From Bacteroidota bacterium (GTDB lineage: Bacteria > Bacteroidota > Bacteroidia > UKL13-3), in the NCBI GenBank assembly GCA_013298895.1, contig JAAFJM010000010.1, positions 32,699-96,698 on the forward strand: a stretch of 64,000 nt of DNA, in the 5' to 3' direction. Position numbers and translations under genes: made by a program. The notes beneath the pieces were generated by a model that searched no databases, was not told the DNA's origin, and was given only the letters and a program-made list of their open reading frames with translations. Numbering within the stretch: the first letter of the stretch is position 1; the number at the start of each line of letters is the position of its first letter. Of this stretch, positions 8,733 through 18,203 are shown one piece after another.

Positions 8733-8763
8733 TTTGTTAAAGCGCAAGTGTTTAATAGATTTG
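8733..8763 (+). promoter_or_regulatory. Promoter for the 3-hydroxyacyl-CoA dehydrogenase gene
   Basis: TTTG at 8733-8736 and TAGATTTG at 8756-8763 match the Bacteroidota -33/-7 consensus TTTG-N19-TAnnTTTG exactly, with 19 bases between. The -7 box ends 32 bases before the ATG. Confidence 0.6.
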
Positions 8764-8795
8764 CCTGATAAAAAAACTAAACAGATAAAATAATA

Positions 8796-9692
8796 ATGAA
8801 AAATATTACAGTAATTGGTTCTGGAACAATGGGAAATGGCATAGCGCATACATTTGCTCAATTTGGCTACCAAGTAAATTTAATTGATGTTAATGAAGCT
8901 GCTTTGCAAAAAGCATTGGCTACCATTGCTAAAAATCTTGATCGTCAGGTTGCAAAAGGCTCCATAACAGAAGCTGATAAAACGGCTACTTTTGCCAATA
9001 TTACTACATATACCAATTTAAAAGATGCTGCAAGCAATGCAGATTTAGTAGTTGAAGCCGCAAGTGAAAATATTGCTATTAAATTAGATATATTCAAACA
9101 ATTGGATGAAATTTGTCCAGCTCATACTATTTTAGCATCTAACACTTCGTCTATATCAATAACTAAAATAGCAAGTGTTACTAAACGCGCTGATAAAGTA
9201 ATAGGTATGCACTTTATGAATCCGGTTCCAGTAATGAAATTGGTTGAAGTAATTAATGGTTTTAAAACAAGCGAAGAAGTTACTACCACAATTATCGAAT
9301 TATCTAAAGCAGTAGGTAAAATTCCTGCTTTGGCAAATGATTACGCAGGTTTTATTGCAAATCGTATTTTGATGCCAATGATTAACGAAGCTATTTTCTG
9401 TTTACAACAAGGAGTTGGTTCGGTTGAATCAATTGATACTGTTATGAAACTTGGTATGGCTCATCCAATGGGTCCATTACAATTAGCTGATTTTATTGGC
9501 TTAGATGTTTGTTTAGCTATTATGAATGTACTACACGAAGGTTTAGGCGATCACAGATATGCACCATCTCCATTATTGGTAAATATGGTTACTGCTGGTA
9601 ATTTAGGAGTTAAATCTGGGGAAGGTTTTTATGTTCATACCGCTGGTAGTAAAGAGTTAGTGGTTAGTGATAGATTCAAAAATCATAGATAA
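8796..9692 (+). CDS. hbd: 3-hydroxyacyl-CoA (3-hydroxybutyryl-CoA) dehydrogenase
   Basis: The enzyme interconverts 3-hydroxyacyl-CoA and 3-oxoacyl-CoA with NAD(P)H, in beta-oxidation or butanoate metabolism. The N-terminal Rossmann domain has GSGTMG (residues 8-13) and the acidic LIDVN end of beta-2. The catalytic His lies in GMHFMNPVPVMKLVEVI, with the partner Glu in that block. The C-terminal helical domain carries NRILMPMINEAIFCLQQGVGSVESIDTVMKLGMAHPMGPLQLADFIGLD. Length 298 is that of single-domain HBD enzymes. It is monocistronic with its own promoter and terminator. Confidence 0.93.
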   Translation: MKNITVIGSGTMGNGIAHTFAQFGYQVNLIDVNEAALQKALATIAKNLDRQVAKGSITEADKTATFANITTYTNLKDAASNADLVVEAASENIAIKLDIFKQLDEICPAHTILASNTSSISITKIASVTKRADKVIGMHFMNPVPVMKLVEVINGFKTSEEVTTTIIELSKAVGKIPALANDYAGFIANRILMPMINEAIFCLQQGVGSVESIDTVMKLGMAHPMGPLQLADFIGLDVCLAIMNVLHEGLGDHRYAPSPLLVNMVTAGNLGVKSGEGFYVHTAGSKELVVSDRFKNHR

Positions 9693-9697
9693 TATCC

Positions 9698-9739
9698 AAA
9701 AACACCTTGCACTTTTAATCAGTTGCAAGGTGTTTTTTT
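9698..9739. terminator. Bidirectional terminator between hbd and the CoA-binding gene
   Basis: A perfect 14-bp stem, AAAAACACCTTGCA (9698-9711) with its complement (9724-9737), encloses a 12-base loop. An A-tract on one side and a T-tract on the other let it serve both convergent genes. Confidence 0.85.
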
Positions 9740-9740
9740 A

Positions 9741-10100
9741 TTAAAACTGGTTAGTTCTTAACAGAACCAAAGTACAAGCCTCAATTGGTTCAATATTATT
9801 TTGAATTAATAAATTTTCAAATTCCTTATTCTCAGTTCCGGGATTAAAAATTACTCGCTTAGGTTTTAAACTCACTACCTTATTAAAATAATCGGCTTGA
9901 TTTTGAGGCCCAACATACAAAGTTACAGTATCAAATTCTTCATTAATAGGCCATTCAGTTTGTATTTCGGTTTCATTAATCTTTCCTTTTTTTAAGCCAA
10001 ATGCAAAAACAGGATGTTTGTATTCCTTGAGCATTTCAGTTGCCAAGTAGGCATATCTATCAGGATTAGGGCTTGCTCCTATTACTAAAGTTTTTTTCAT
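9741..10100 (-). CDS. CoA-binding domain protein (CoA_binding_2, YccU-like)
   Basis: 119 residues, a single Rossmann-type domain. It starts MKKTLVIGASPNPDRYAY, and the NP-x-RYA segment is typical of the YccU/CoA_binding_2 family. Later landmarks are HPVFAFGLKKG, VTLYVGPQNQADYF and RVIFNPGTENKEFE; the NPGTEN loop is family-specific. The ATG at 10100 is preferred over a start 15 bases upstream because it precedes the first beta-strand directly. Its biological role is unknown. Confidence 0.82.
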   Translation of the reverse strand: MKKTLVIGASPNPDRYAYLATEMLKEYKHPVFAFGLKKGKINETEIQTEWPINEEFDTVTLYVGPQNQADYFNKVVSLKPKRVIFNPGTENKEFENLLIQNNIEPIEACTLVLLRTNQF

Positions 10101-10179
10101 ATTCAAAAATAGCAATCCTATCCTTCATTTTGTTATTTTCGCACACAAATTTTTATAAAACAATTACAATTATTCATTA

Positions 10180-12615
10180 ATGAAAATAAGTTATAACTGG
10201 TTAAAAGATATTATTGATATAAATTCAACTCCTAACGAAGTGAGCCAAATGCTTACTGGTTGCGGATTAGAGGTAGAACATGTTGAAAATTACCAAAGCA
10301 TTAAAGGTGGTTTAGACGGCATTGTTATTGGCTTTGTTAGAGAAAGAGAAAAACATCCAAATGCCGACAAATTAAGTGTTTGTAAAGTTGATATTGGCAC
10401 AGGCGAAGATAAACAAATTGTTTGTGGAGCACCCAATGTGGCCGCTGGTCAAAAAGTATTGGTGGCAACAGTTGGAGCAACTTTATACCCAAGCAAAGGC
10501 GAACCATTCAAAATCAGTAAATCAAAAATTAGAGGCGAAGTAAGCGAAGGAATGATTTGTGCTGAGGATGAAATTGGTTTAGGCGAAAGTCATGATGGTA
10601 TTTTAATTTTACCCGAAAACTACGAAGTAGGAAAACCTGCATCTGAATATTTTAAAGTTTATAACGATTTTGTTTTTGAAATAGGCTTAACAGCCAATAG
10701 AGGCGATGCTGCTAGTCATTTAGGTACAGCTAGAGACTTAAGGGCAATTACAAAGTGCGAAGTGAGAAGTGTGGATTTCGAAGTGCCGTCCATAAATAGC
10801 AGCCAGCAGCCAGTAGCCGTGACCATAGAAGATACCAAAGGTTGCAAACGTTACACTGGATTGAGCATTTCAAATATTGAAGTTAAACCTTCGCCTGAAT
10901 GGATGCAAAACAGATTGCGCGCCATTGGTATTAGCCCTATTAACAATATTGTGGATGCTACCAATTATGTTTTACATGAATTAGGACAACCTTTACATGC
11001 TTTTGATGCTGATAAAATTAAAGGCAATCAAATAATAGTGAAAAAAGCCGTAGCTGGCGGTAAATTTACTACTTTAGATAAAACAGAACGTACCTTAAAA
11101 GGACACGAATGCATGATTTGTGATTCAGAAAAACCTTTGGCATTAGCGGGTGTTTTTGGTGGATTAGATTCTGGAATTTCGGATACAACCAAAAATATAT
11201 TTTTAGAAAGCGCCTATTTTGATGCAGCAACCATTAGAAAAGCTGCAAAAGCACATGGTTTGAGTACCGATGCAAGTTTTAGATATGAAAGAGGAACTGA
11301 CCCTAATATAACCGAAATAGCCTTAAAACGCGTTGCTAATTTAATTATTGAAATAGCTGGTGGTAATATTAGTTCAGCAATTATTGATATTTATCCAACC
11401 AAAATTGAAAATACAGTTATTGAATTTTCTTTGACCAAATCAAATCAATTAATTGGAAAAGAAATTGAAAAAGAGAGAGTCACACAGATTTTAACTGCTT
11501 TAGATATTGAAATAGTAGCTGATAAAGGTGATGTATTAACTATTTCAATTCCTCCTTATCGTTCTGATGTTACTAGACCTGCCGATGTTACTGAAGAAAT
11601 TTTGCGTATTTATGGTTTAAACAATATTGAAATTGGGAATGATATTAAATCAACTATTTCGTACAACGAAACTGAACAAAAAGTTAAACTTAAAAATAAT
11701 TTAGCTGATTATTTAAGCGCAAATGGTTTTAACGAAATTGCTACCAATACCCTAACAAAATCGGCTTATTACAGCGAGGATGAATTGCAAAATGCAGTTA
11801 AAATGTTGAATCCGTTAAGCAGCGATTTAGACATTATGCGTTTAAATATGTTGCCAAGTGTTTTAGAGGCTTTGCAATACAATAATAACCGTAAATTAAG
11901 CAATTTAAAGTTTTATGAGTTTGGCAAAACTTACTTTAAAGGCAATAAAACCGAAGCTGGTGGAATTAATTTACTAGAAAATTATGTGGAGCAATCGCAC
12001 CTAGTTTTAGCCATGACAGGTTCTACTGAAAACGAAAATTGGAATCAAAATAACAAGCAAGCTAACTATTATATTATTAAAGGATTTGTTCAAAATATTT
12101 TAGCTAAAAGTAAATTAACTAAATTGGAGTTGGTGTTAACTGAAAATGTCAATTTTGATTATGCTGTAGCGGTAAATTACAAGCAAAAACAAATTGCTGT
12201 AATGGGAACTGTAAATCAAAAATTAGCTGATAAATTTGATTTAAATGCACCTGTTTTTTATGCTGATATCAATGTAGATTTATTAGTAGAATTAAACAAA
12301 AACGAAAAAACTACCATTAAGTTAGTTCCAGCGTTTCCAGCCGTTAGGCGCGATTTAGCTTTGTTGATTGATGATGCAATTAATTATGCTCAATTAGAAA
12401 AAATCGCAGTAAAAACAGATAGTAATTTAATCAAGCAAGTAAATGTTTTTGATGTATACAAAGGTGATAAAATAGAAAGCGGTAAAAAAAGTTACGCTTT
12501 AAGTTTTATGCTGCAAGATGAAAACAAAACCTTAACCGAAGATGAAATTGATTCGGTTATGAAAAAATTAATTAAGAACTTTGAAAAAGAAGTTGGAGCT
12601 AGTTTAAGAGCATAA
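10180..12615 (+). CDS. pheT: Phenylalanine--tRNA ligase beta subunit
   Basis: PheT forms the (alpha-beta)2 enzyme that charges tRNA-Phe; pheS is not in this window. At 811 residues it has the standard order. The EMAP/tRNA-binding OB fold is at about 40-155 (KHPNADKLSVCKVDIGTG, QIVCGAPNVAAGQKV, GEVSEGMICAEDEIGLG). The B3/B4 editing domain includes GISPINNIVDATNYVLHELGQPLHAFD. B5 and the catalytic-like core include PPYRSDVTRPADVTEEILRIYG. A C-terminal anticodon-binding FDX-ACB domain (FPAVRRDLALLIDD) follows. Residues about 191-214, in an inter-domain loop, have a low-complexity nucleotide sequence resembling the local intergenic repeats. Confidence 0.96.
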   Translation: MKISYNWLKDIIDINSTPNEVSQMLTGCGLEVEHVENYQSIKGGLDGIVIGFVREREKHPNADKLSVCKVDIGTGEDKQIVCGAPNVAAGQKVLVATVGATLYPSKGEPFKISKSKIRGEVSEGMICAEDEIGLGESHDGILILPENYEVGKPASEYFKVYNDFVFEIGLTANRGDAASHLGTARDLRAITKCEVRSVDFEVPSINSSQQPVAVTIEDTKGCKRYTGLSISNIEVKPSPEWMQNRLRAIGISPINNIVDATNYVLHELGQPLHAFDADKIKGNQIIVKKAVAGGKFTTLDKTERTLKGHECMICDSEKPLALAGVFGGLDSGISDTTKNIFLESAYFDAATIRKAAKAHGLSTDASFRYERGTDPNITEIALKRVANLIIEIAGGNISSAIIDIYPTKIENTVIEFSLTKSNQLIGKEIEKERVTQILTALDIEIVADKGDVLTISIPPYRSDVTRPADVTEEILRIYGLNNIEIGNDIKSTISYNETEQKVKLKNNLADYLSANGFNEIATNTLTKSAYYSEDELQNAVKMLNPLSSDLDIMRLNMLPSVLEALQYNNNRKLSNLKFYEFGKTYFKGNKTEAGGINLLENYVEQSHLVLAMTGSTENENWNQNNKQANYYIIKGFVQNILAKSKLTKLELVLTENVNFDYAVAVNYKQKQIAVMGTVNQKLADKFDLNAPVFYADINVDLLVELNKNEKTTIKLVPAFPAVRRDLALLIDDAINYAQLEKIAVKTDSNLIKQVNVFDVYKGDKIESGKKSYALSFMLQDENKTLTEDEIDSVMKKLIKNFEKEVGASLRA

Positions 12616-12635
12616 AATTTATTGAAAACTGAAAA

Positions 12636-12926
12636 ATGAATCAAAATTCATTGTTAACAACTGAAATAAAACTGAAAGTTTTAAAGCTGCTAGCGCAAAA
12701 TAAAAAATTGAGCATTAGCAATATGGAGTTAAAAAATGAAAACGAGGAATTAAAAAAATTTATACAAAATCAAAAAAATAGTATAGAACAGTTAGAAGAT
12801 AACAATAAAATTATTAAACTTGCGAGTGAAATGCATTTATCGGATTTAGAAAAAAAACAGTTGAAAACAGAATTAACTGAAAAAATAAAACTAATAGATG
12901 AATGTATAAAAATGTTAAGCACTTAA
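12636..12926 (+). CDS. Small coiled-coil protein between pheT and zapA
   Basis: 96 residues, highly charged, with heptad-like spacing (LKNENEELKKFIQNQKNSIEQLEDNNKIIKLA), so almost certainly a coiled coil. No family is assigned. It lies 20 bases after pheT and 13 bases before zapA. Its place next to zapA makes a ZapB-like division-related role attractive, but that is inference from context. Confidence 0.7.
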   Translation: MNQNSLLTTEIKLKVLKLLAQNKKLSISNMELKNENEELKKFIQNQKNSIEQLEDNNKIIKLASEMHLSDLEKKQLKTELTEKIKLIDECIKMLST

Positions 12927-12939
12927 ATTACTTAACAGT

Positions 12940-13227
12940 TTGAACGAAATATCAATAAATATCAGTATAGCTGGGCGTAAATATCCGCTAACCATTGCCG
13001 CAAGCGATGAGCAAAATATTAGGGCTATAAGCAAAATGATAAACGAAAAAGTGCAAGCCTATGGCGAACAGTTTTCGTTAAAAGATAACCAAGATGCATT
13101 GGCCATGTTCGCTTTAGAAATAGCTGCCGAGTATCAAAAAATAAGTTTGCAATTGGAAGCAAACACGGAGCAAACAAACAAAGAATTGCTTGAAATAAAG
13201 CAACTATTGGCTTCTGTTCAACTGTAA
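12940..13227 (+). CDS. zapA: Cell division protein ZapA
   Basis: ZapA cross-links FtsZ filaments at the division site. The 95-residue protein has the pattern SINISIAGRKYPLTIAASDEQNIRAISKMINEKV (beta hairpin plus helix) and DALAMFALEIAAEYQKI, followed by a C-terminal coiled coil for dimerisation. The start is TTG; there is no upstream in-frame ATG within the short gap. It lies in the pheT-coiled coil-zapA-rny order typical of Bacteroidota. Confidence 0.88.
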   Translation: MNEISINISIAGRKYPLTIAASDEQNIRAISKMINEKVQAYGEQFSLKDNQDALAMFALEIAAEYQKISLQLEANTEQTNKELLEIKQLLASVQL

Positions 13228-13317
13228 AAGCTAGTTTTAGCTGTTTAACTTTATTAATTGTAACTAATTGTTACTGTTGATGTTATGAATTAAAACAAAA
13301 AGTTAAACCAAAAACAA

Positions 13318-14859
13318 ATGGAAATTTATTTAGTAGTAATTATTGCTATGCTTACATTTGGTGGAGGAGCTGTTATTGCATTTATTGTAAATAATAATTT
13401 GCTAAAAAACAAAGCTAACACCCTAATTAAAGACGCAGAAGCACAAGCCGAAATTAACAAAAAGAAAAAAGAGCTTGAAGCCAAAGAACGATTTATTCAG
13501 TTAAAATCGGAACATGAAAAAGAAGTAAACAAACGCAACAGCGAAATTGCTCAAAACGAGAACAGACTAAAGCAAGTTGAAAACAGTTTAAAGCAAAAAA
13601 CGGAAGCTGCAACAAAAAAAGATGCTGAATTAGAACAAATCAAGCAAACTTTAACAAAACAACAAGAAACAGTAAAGTTAAAACAACAAGAAGCCGAAAA
13701 AGCATTATTAAACCAACAAAAGCAATTAGAGAAAATTGCTGGTTTAACTGCCGAAGAAGCTAAAAAACAATTGGTTGAAACTTTAACAGATCAAGCAAGA
13801 ACTGAAGCCTTAAGTAGGGTTAAAGATATTGTTGACGAGGCTAAATTAACAGCTAATAAAGAAGCTAAAAAAATTATTTTAGGAACTATTCAACGTACTG
13901 CAGCGGAACATGCTATTGAAAATGCAATCTCTGTATTTAATATTGAAAGCGATGAATTAAAAGGCCGTATTATCGGTAGAGAAGGAAGAAATATCAGAGC
14001 ATTGGAAGCAGCAACAGGTGTTGAATTTATTGTTGATGATACCCCTGAAGCAATTATTCTTTCATGTTTTGATCCCATCAGACGTGAAATTGCTCGTTTG
14101 GCGATTCACCGCTTGGTTACCGATGGACGTATTCACCCTGCACGTATCGAAGAAGTAGTTGCTAAAACTAAAAAACAAATTGAAGACGAAATTGTAGAAA
14201 TAGGTGAACGTACTTGTATTGATTTAGGAATTCATGGTTTACACCCTGAATTGATAAGAATGGTTGGTAGAATGAAATACAGAAGTAGTTATGGCCAAAA
14301 TCTATTAATGCACAGTAGAGAAGTAGCAAACTTATGTGCTACCATGGCAGCCGAATTAGGCTTAAATGTAAAATTAGCTAAACGTGCCGGTTTATTACAC
14401 GATATTGGTAAAGTGCCAGATGACGATGCAGAAACTCCACATGCATTATTGGGTATGAAACTAGCCGAAAAATATAAAGAACATCCCGAAGTAGTAAACG
14501 CTATTGGAGCCCATCATGATGAAATAGAGATGACAAGTATGTTATCGCCAATTGTTCAAGCTTGTGATGCCATAAGTGGCGCAAGACCAGGTGCAAGACG
14601 TGAAGATACTGAAAACTACATGAAGCGCTTAAAAACCTTAGAAGATATGGCTTTAAGTTTCAAAGGTGTAGAAAAAGCATTTGCAATTCAAGCAGGACGC
14701 GAATTACGTGTAATGGTTGAAAGCGAAAAAGTTACTGATGAAGAATCAGAAATGATTTCATTACAATTATCTAACCGTATTCAAACTGAAATGACTTATC
14801 CAGGTCAGATTAAAGTAACTGTTATACGCGAAAGAAGAGCAGTAAATTATGCTAAATAA
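13318..14859 (+). CDS. rny: Ribonuclease Y
   Basis: RNase Y is a membrane-anchored endoribonuclease that starts mRNA decay. The N-terminal helix (residues about 3-25) anchors it, followed by a long Lys/Glu/Gln-rich coiled coil (about 30-160). A KH RNA-binding domain follows ([31 protein letters not shown]). The HD phosphodiesterase domain contains LLHDIGK (His361-Asp362) and AIGAHHDE. Length 513 is normal. Its last 11 bases overlap the following gene. Confidence 0.95.
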   Translation: MEIYLVVIIAMLTFGGGAVIAFIVNNNLLKNKANTLIKDAEAQAEINKKKKELEAKERFIQLKSEHEKEVNKRNSEIAQNENRLKQVENSLKQKTEAATKKDAELEQIKQTLTKQQETVKLKQQEAEKALLNQQKQLEKIAGLTAEEAKKQLVETLTDQARTEALSRVKDIVDEAKLTANKEAKKIILGTIQRTAAEHAIENAISVFNIESDELKGRIIGREGRNIRALEAATGVEFIVDDTPEAIILSCFDPIRREIARLAIHRLVTDGRIHPARIEEVVAKTKKQIEDEIVEIGERTCIDLGIHGLHPELIRMVGRMKYRSSYGQNLLMHSREVANLCATMAAELGLNVKLAKRAGLLHDIGKVPDDDAETPHALLGMKLAEKYKEHPEVVNAIGAHHDEIEMTSMLSPIVQACDAISGARPGARREDTENYMKRLKTLEDMALSFKGVEKAFAIQAGRELRVMVESEKVTDEESEMISLQLSNRIQTEMTYPGQIKVTVIRERRAVNYAK

Positions 14860-15607
14860 TAAAATACAACTAATAATTTTCAAAAACTGTAAGCACTTAA
14901 AACTGCTTACAGTTTTTTTAGTTTTGATGCTATTTAGTTTTAAAACAGCTAACGAAAACTTTGAAAAAATTAGTGTTACTATGCAAAGTAAAAAATCGGC
15001 TAAAGGCAAACTAATTGTAACAAATGCCGATATTTTTTACAATGTAGATGGCAAAATGGTTACACATGTTTTATCACCAATTGAAACAATAGTAATTAAT
15101 AACTCTAAAGGCGATTTAAGTATTTATAATCCATCAGAAAATTCTGTTTATAAAGATTTTAACTATATGCAAAGTACAGAAACATCAACTCTATACTATT
15201 TTTTAAAAGATAAAAACAATGAATTGGGACTTCGTAGTTTAGGTTTTACATTAAAAGGCACCAAATTTGAAAATGGTTATATGATTACAACTTGGATGCC
15301 TTCCACTAATTATATGAAACTTTTTAGTGCAGTTGAATTAGTTTACCAGCAAGGAAAACCAGTTTTCACTAAGTTCATAAACAATAAAAATCAAGTTATT
15401 AAACGCAGCTATTATTACAATTATTCAAAAGTGTTCAATATCAATTTTCCATTGGCAATTACTCATATAAATTATTTTGAAAATGGCGATTCAACAGTAG
15501 AAAAAACAGTTTTTTCAAATGTTAAAGTAAATGGAAATGTAAGTAGTTCGTATCTAGATTTTACTATTCCATCTAATGCAAAATTGATAAAAATTGAGAA
15601 AAAATGA
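14849..15607 (+). CDS. LolA-like periplasmic protein
   Basis: 252 residues with an N-terminal hydrophobic signal ([15 protein letters not shown]). The mature region alternates beta-strands: [52 protein letters not shown]. This resembles LolA/LolB lipoprotein-carrier folds found in Bacteroidota outer-membrane lipoprotein sorting. The assignment is to the fold only and is moderate. It overlaps rny by 11 bases and the YidD gene by 4 (ATGA), so it is part of an operon. Confidence 0.6.
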   Translation: MLNNKIQLIIFKNCKHLKLLTVFLVLMLFSFKTANENFEKISVTMQSKKSAKGKLIVTNADIFYNVDGKMVTHVLSPIETIVINNSKGDLSIYNPSENSVYKDFNYMQSTETSTLYYFLKDKNNELGLRSLGFTLKGTKFENGYMITTWMPSTNYMKLFSAVELVYQQGKPVFTKFINNKNQVIKRSYYYNYSKVFNINFPLAITHINYFENGDSTVEKTVFSNVKVNGNVSSSYLDFTIPSNAKLIKIEKK

Positions 15608-16041
15608 AATTTTTACTACTTACATGCTTGATGATTTTTATAAAAACTACTGTATTTGGGCAAATAGCTAAATCAGATTTGTTTTTAATTAAAGAAAAAA
15701 ACGAAAGTATAATAATTAAAAAAAATATCAGAGAATATACCAATTTAAGTAAGAATAAATGGCAAGTATATAACCCAATAAATTTAACATTTTCAGGACT
15801 TATGTTTTTTTATCAAAATGTACTTTCAAGTCAAGTAAATGCCGGTTGTATTTATTCGCCCTCATGCAGCGAATTTTCAAAACAATGTATAAAAAAACAT
15901 GGACTTGTTAAAGGCATTTTTTTATCAGCCGATAGGGTTCAAAGATGCAATAGAATAACAGCCTTAGGATTGAATATTAAAAATTTAAATTCTCAATTTA
16001 AGTTTCCTGACAATCCAGAAGAATATAGTTGTAAACACTGA
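15604..16041 (+). CDS. yidD: Membrane protein insertion efficiency factor YidD (secreted-type variant)
   Basis: The YidD core is clear: MFFYQNVLSSQVNAGCIYSPSCSEFSKQCIKKHGLVKGIFLSADRVQRCN contains the conserved CxxxPSCSxF and RxxRCN motifs. It acts with YidC in inserting membrane proteins. Unlike the classical ~80-residue YidD, this 145-residue protein has an N-terminal signal peptide (LLLTCLMIFIKTTVFGQ) and a 40-residue linker before the core. It shares ATGA-type overlaps with both neighbours. Confidence 0.85.
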   Translation: MKFLLLTCLMIFIKTTVFGQIAKSDLFLIKEKNESIIIKKNIREYTNLSKNKWQVYNPINLTFSGLMFFYQNVLSSQVNAGCIYSPSCSEFSKQCIKKHGLVKGIFLSADRVQRCNRITALGLNIKNLNSQFKFPDNPEEYSCKH

Positions 16042-16895
16042 TGAACATTAGATTCAAAATATTTTTCTTGCTATTTATCGCGGGTTTATATTCCAAAGCC
16101 CAAAGCCAATTTGATTATACTTTTTATAAAAATTTAATCAATCAAAAGGAACAAGATTTAGCTCTTCTTTATTTAAATAATGCATTATCCGTAAATAGCC
16201 TTATACAAAAAGATAGCATTCATTATTTAAAGGGAATTCAATTTTATGAAAAAAAACAATTTGATTCCTCAGAAATAAATTTTCAAAAAATAAGTAATTC
16301 ATCCCCAACTTTTAATCACGCTAAGTTGGTTCAAGTTATTGCTTTAAGCTTTTTAAACCAGCCCGAATTAGCTATTTCTAAAAGTTTAAATGCTGTTTCA
16401 AATAGCGATACCGTGATTAAACAAATAAAAATATTATTACTTGCTTCAAATGCAATTATTCATAAAAACTATTCAAGTTATGATTCTTTAATTTTACAAA
16501 TAAATGATTCATTGTATATTTATAACTCATTACAAACTACTTTAAACAAATGGAGTAAAAAAAGAACTCAAAAAGTGAAAAGTGGTTTTGTGGCAGGAAT
16601 ATTTTCGGCAGTTGTACCTGGTTTAGGAAAAGTTTATGCAGGTAAAGGTTTTGATGGCCTTAGTACGTTTTTTACACATGTACCTTTGGTATTTATACTT
16701 AATGAAAGTTTACAAAATTCAGGTGTAAACTCTGGTAGATTTATAACATTCGCATCTATAACATCCTTATTTTATATTGGAAATATTTTAACAAGTTATC
16801 ATGATGTAAAATTAAGTAGAAAGGAGGTTGATTTTGAAAGGAAAAATGAAGTACTGCTTCAGTGTAATATTATGCTGCGCAACTATTTTAATTAA
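16041..16895 (+). CDS. TPR-like protein with C-terminal TM2-like membrane hairpin
   Basis: 284 residues: signal peptide (FFLLFIAGLYSKAQS), then a helical repeat region with TPR-like spacing (about 30-175). A hydrophobic C-terminal module follows with the motif AVVPGLGKVYAGKGFDGLSTFF, which resembles the PGxGxxYxG turn of TM2-type domains. It is a distant paralogue of the next gene. It starts within the yidD stop (TGATG), so it is translationally coupled. Function unknown; context suggests envelope or membrane-protein biogenesis. Confidence 0.65.
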   Translation: MNIRFKIFFLLFIAGLYSKAQSQFDYTFYKNLINQKEQDLALLYLNNALSVNSLIQKDSIHYLKGIQFYEKKQFDSSEINFQKISNSSPTFNHAKLVQVIALSFLNQPELAISKSLNAVSNSDTVIKQIKILLLASNAIIHKNYSSYDSLILQINDSLYIYNSLQTTLNKWSKKRTQKVKSGFVAGIFSAVVPGLGKVYAGKGFDGLSTFFTHVPLVFILNESLQNSGVNSGRFITFASITSLFYIGNILTSYHDVKLSRKEVDFERKNEVLLQCNIMLRNYFN

Positions 16896-17658
16896 TGCAC
16901 AAAGCAATAATTTAAACAATTTACAAACTGAACTAGCATATGAGCAAAAAATTTTTAAGAACATAAATAACTTAGACAGTTTAAATATACTTTTTTTCAA
17001 AAAAGCTATTTATCTAAAGGAGCAAAAAAAATATGGTAAAGCCATACAAACATTGAATAGAATTAATGAAAACGATTTATCAGATTCAAGTAAATTTAGA
17101 CTTTACTATGAGCAAGCCATATTGAATTATTTAACCAATAATTACAATGAAGTTGAATTAAATTTAAATAAAACCAAATACTTCATTAGTGATACTACTT
17201 TTCATAATAAACTAACTTTACTAGAAATACTTAATTTAAACAATTTACAAAGATGGGGGGAAAGTAAAGTTCTACTAATTTCTGAGTTAAAAAATAAAAG
17301 TGATAGTAACATAATAAATGAATGGTATAAACAAGCATTAAGCTTGAAATTAAAAAAAGTAAAAACTGCCCAAACATTACAAACCTTTTTACCAGGAACT
17401 GGCCATGTTTATGTTGGAAAAACTACACATGGAATTATAAATGCAGGTTTAATTTTATCGGGTTTAACTTGGGGAGCTTACAACTTTTATTATGGTTATT
17501 ATGTAACAGGAGTTTTTACAGGTTTCTTTATTTCGTATGTTTTTTATTCAGGTGGTATTGCTTATGCCATAAATAACGTTGGGAAATATAATACAATGAA
17601 GATTAATCAGATTAACAGTGATTTAAATAAAAAAATTATTGAAATTTTAGAACCATAA
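16846..17658 (+). CDS. TPR-like protein with C-terminal TM2-like membrane hairpin (paralogue of upstream gene)
   Basis: Signal peptide (KYCFSVILCCATILINAQS), then a TPR-like helical region including EQKKYGKAIQTLNRINENDL, then a membrane module with TFLPGTGHVYVGKTTHGIINAGLI. The PG-x-G-x-VY-x-GK element is shared with the preceding protein. I start at the ATG 16846, just before the signal peptide. TTG codons at 16828 and 16834 are alternatives, because AAGGAGG at 16821-16827 sits at Shine-Dalgarno distance from the second. The gene overlaps its upstream neighbour by 50 bases. Function unknown. Confidence 0.65.
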   Translation: MKYCFSVILCCATILINAQSNNLNNLQTELAYEQKIFKNINNLDSLNILFFKKAIYLKEQKKYGKAIQTLNRINENDLSDSSKFRLYYEQAILNYLTNNYNEVELNLNKTKYFISDTTFHNKLTLLEILNLNNLQRWGESKVLLISELKNKSDSNIINEWYKQALSLKLKKVKTAQTLQTFLPGTGHVYVGKTTHGIINAGLILSGLTWGAYNFYYGYYVTGVFTGFFISYVFYSGGIAYAINNVGKYNTMKINQINSDLNKKIIEILEP

Positions 17659-17695
17659 AAAAGCCCAATCAATAAATTTGATTGGGCTTTTTTAT
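17657..17695. terminator. Bidirectional terminator after the yidD operon
   Basis: A perfect 15-bp stem, AAAAAAGCCCAATCA (17657-17671) with its complement (17679-17693), and a 7-base loop. It separates the plus-strand operon from the convergent TM2 gene. Confidence 0.85.
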
Positions 17696-17712
17696 TTTGT
17701 AGTTAATTAAAA

Positions 17713-18138
17713 CTACCACATAAAGAATTTAGTATTATCCTCGTATTTTCCAATGTCGTTTTTAATTGCTCCTACTAATAAAACAACCCAATCAACAAAA
17801 GGAACAATTCCAAAAATTCCACCACATGTTAAAATGTAACCAATACCAGTTAAAGTAGCTGTACCTAAGTAAAAACGGTGAATACCTAATTGACCAATTA
17901 TGGTACATAAAGCAAATGCAACCCAAGCATTGGCACCACCTGTAACTTTAGCTTGTTCAGTTGGAACATTAGGTAAAATTGAATTTACATAATCTAATGT
18001 AACTGGGGCAGCATCGCAAGAAGCAAAAACAGCCTCTACAGCATTGTCGTTAATTACATAATTTTCAGCTTTTACTGAAGTTGTGCCAGCAATAACCATT
18101 ACTGCTAAAACACTAAAAATAGTTAAGATTTTTTTCAT
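17713..18138 (-). CDS. TM2 domain protein with signal peptide (copy A)
   Basis: 141 residues. A cleavable signal (MKKILTIFSVLAVMVIAGTTSVKA) is followed by the mature start ENYVINDNAVEAVFASCD, then a TM2 domain of two membrane helices with the turn GIHRFYLGTATLTGIGYI and the PFVDWVVLL second helix. TM2 proteins of this type recur in Bacteroidota, with no firm function. The next gene upstream (copy B) is a tandem paralogue: the first 42 residues differ at only two positions, the rest diverges much more. Confidence 0.82.
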   Translation of the reverse strand: MKKILTIFSVLAVMVIAGTTSVKAENYVINDNAVEAVFASCDAAPVTLDYVNSILPNVPTEQAKVTGGANAWVAFALCTIIGQLGIHRFYLGTATLTGIGYILTCGGIFGIVPFVDWVVLLVGAIKNDIGKYEDNTKFFMW

Positions 18139-18203
18139 ATTCTTTTTTATAAATGAATTTGCAAAATATAAATTGAAATTGAAAAAACAAAAAAATAATT
18201 AAC

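Noticed and set aside
8604..8873. 89-residue minus-strand ORF in the gap before hbd
   Set aside because: It overlaps the hbd start and promoter, and its composition looks like translated AT-rich spacer.
13228..13317. 6S RNA gene between zapA and rny
   Set aside because: The 6S RNA gene is next to zapA in some bacteria, but this gap is only 90 bases and shows no long bulged hairpin.
16821..16836. AAGGAGG followed by TTG as a ribosome binding site for the second TPR/TM2-like gene
   Set aside because: The motif encodes RKEV in the upstream gene, and this phylum rarely uses Shine-Dalgarno sites. The ATG at 16846 directly precedes the signal peptide. Kept only as an alternative start.
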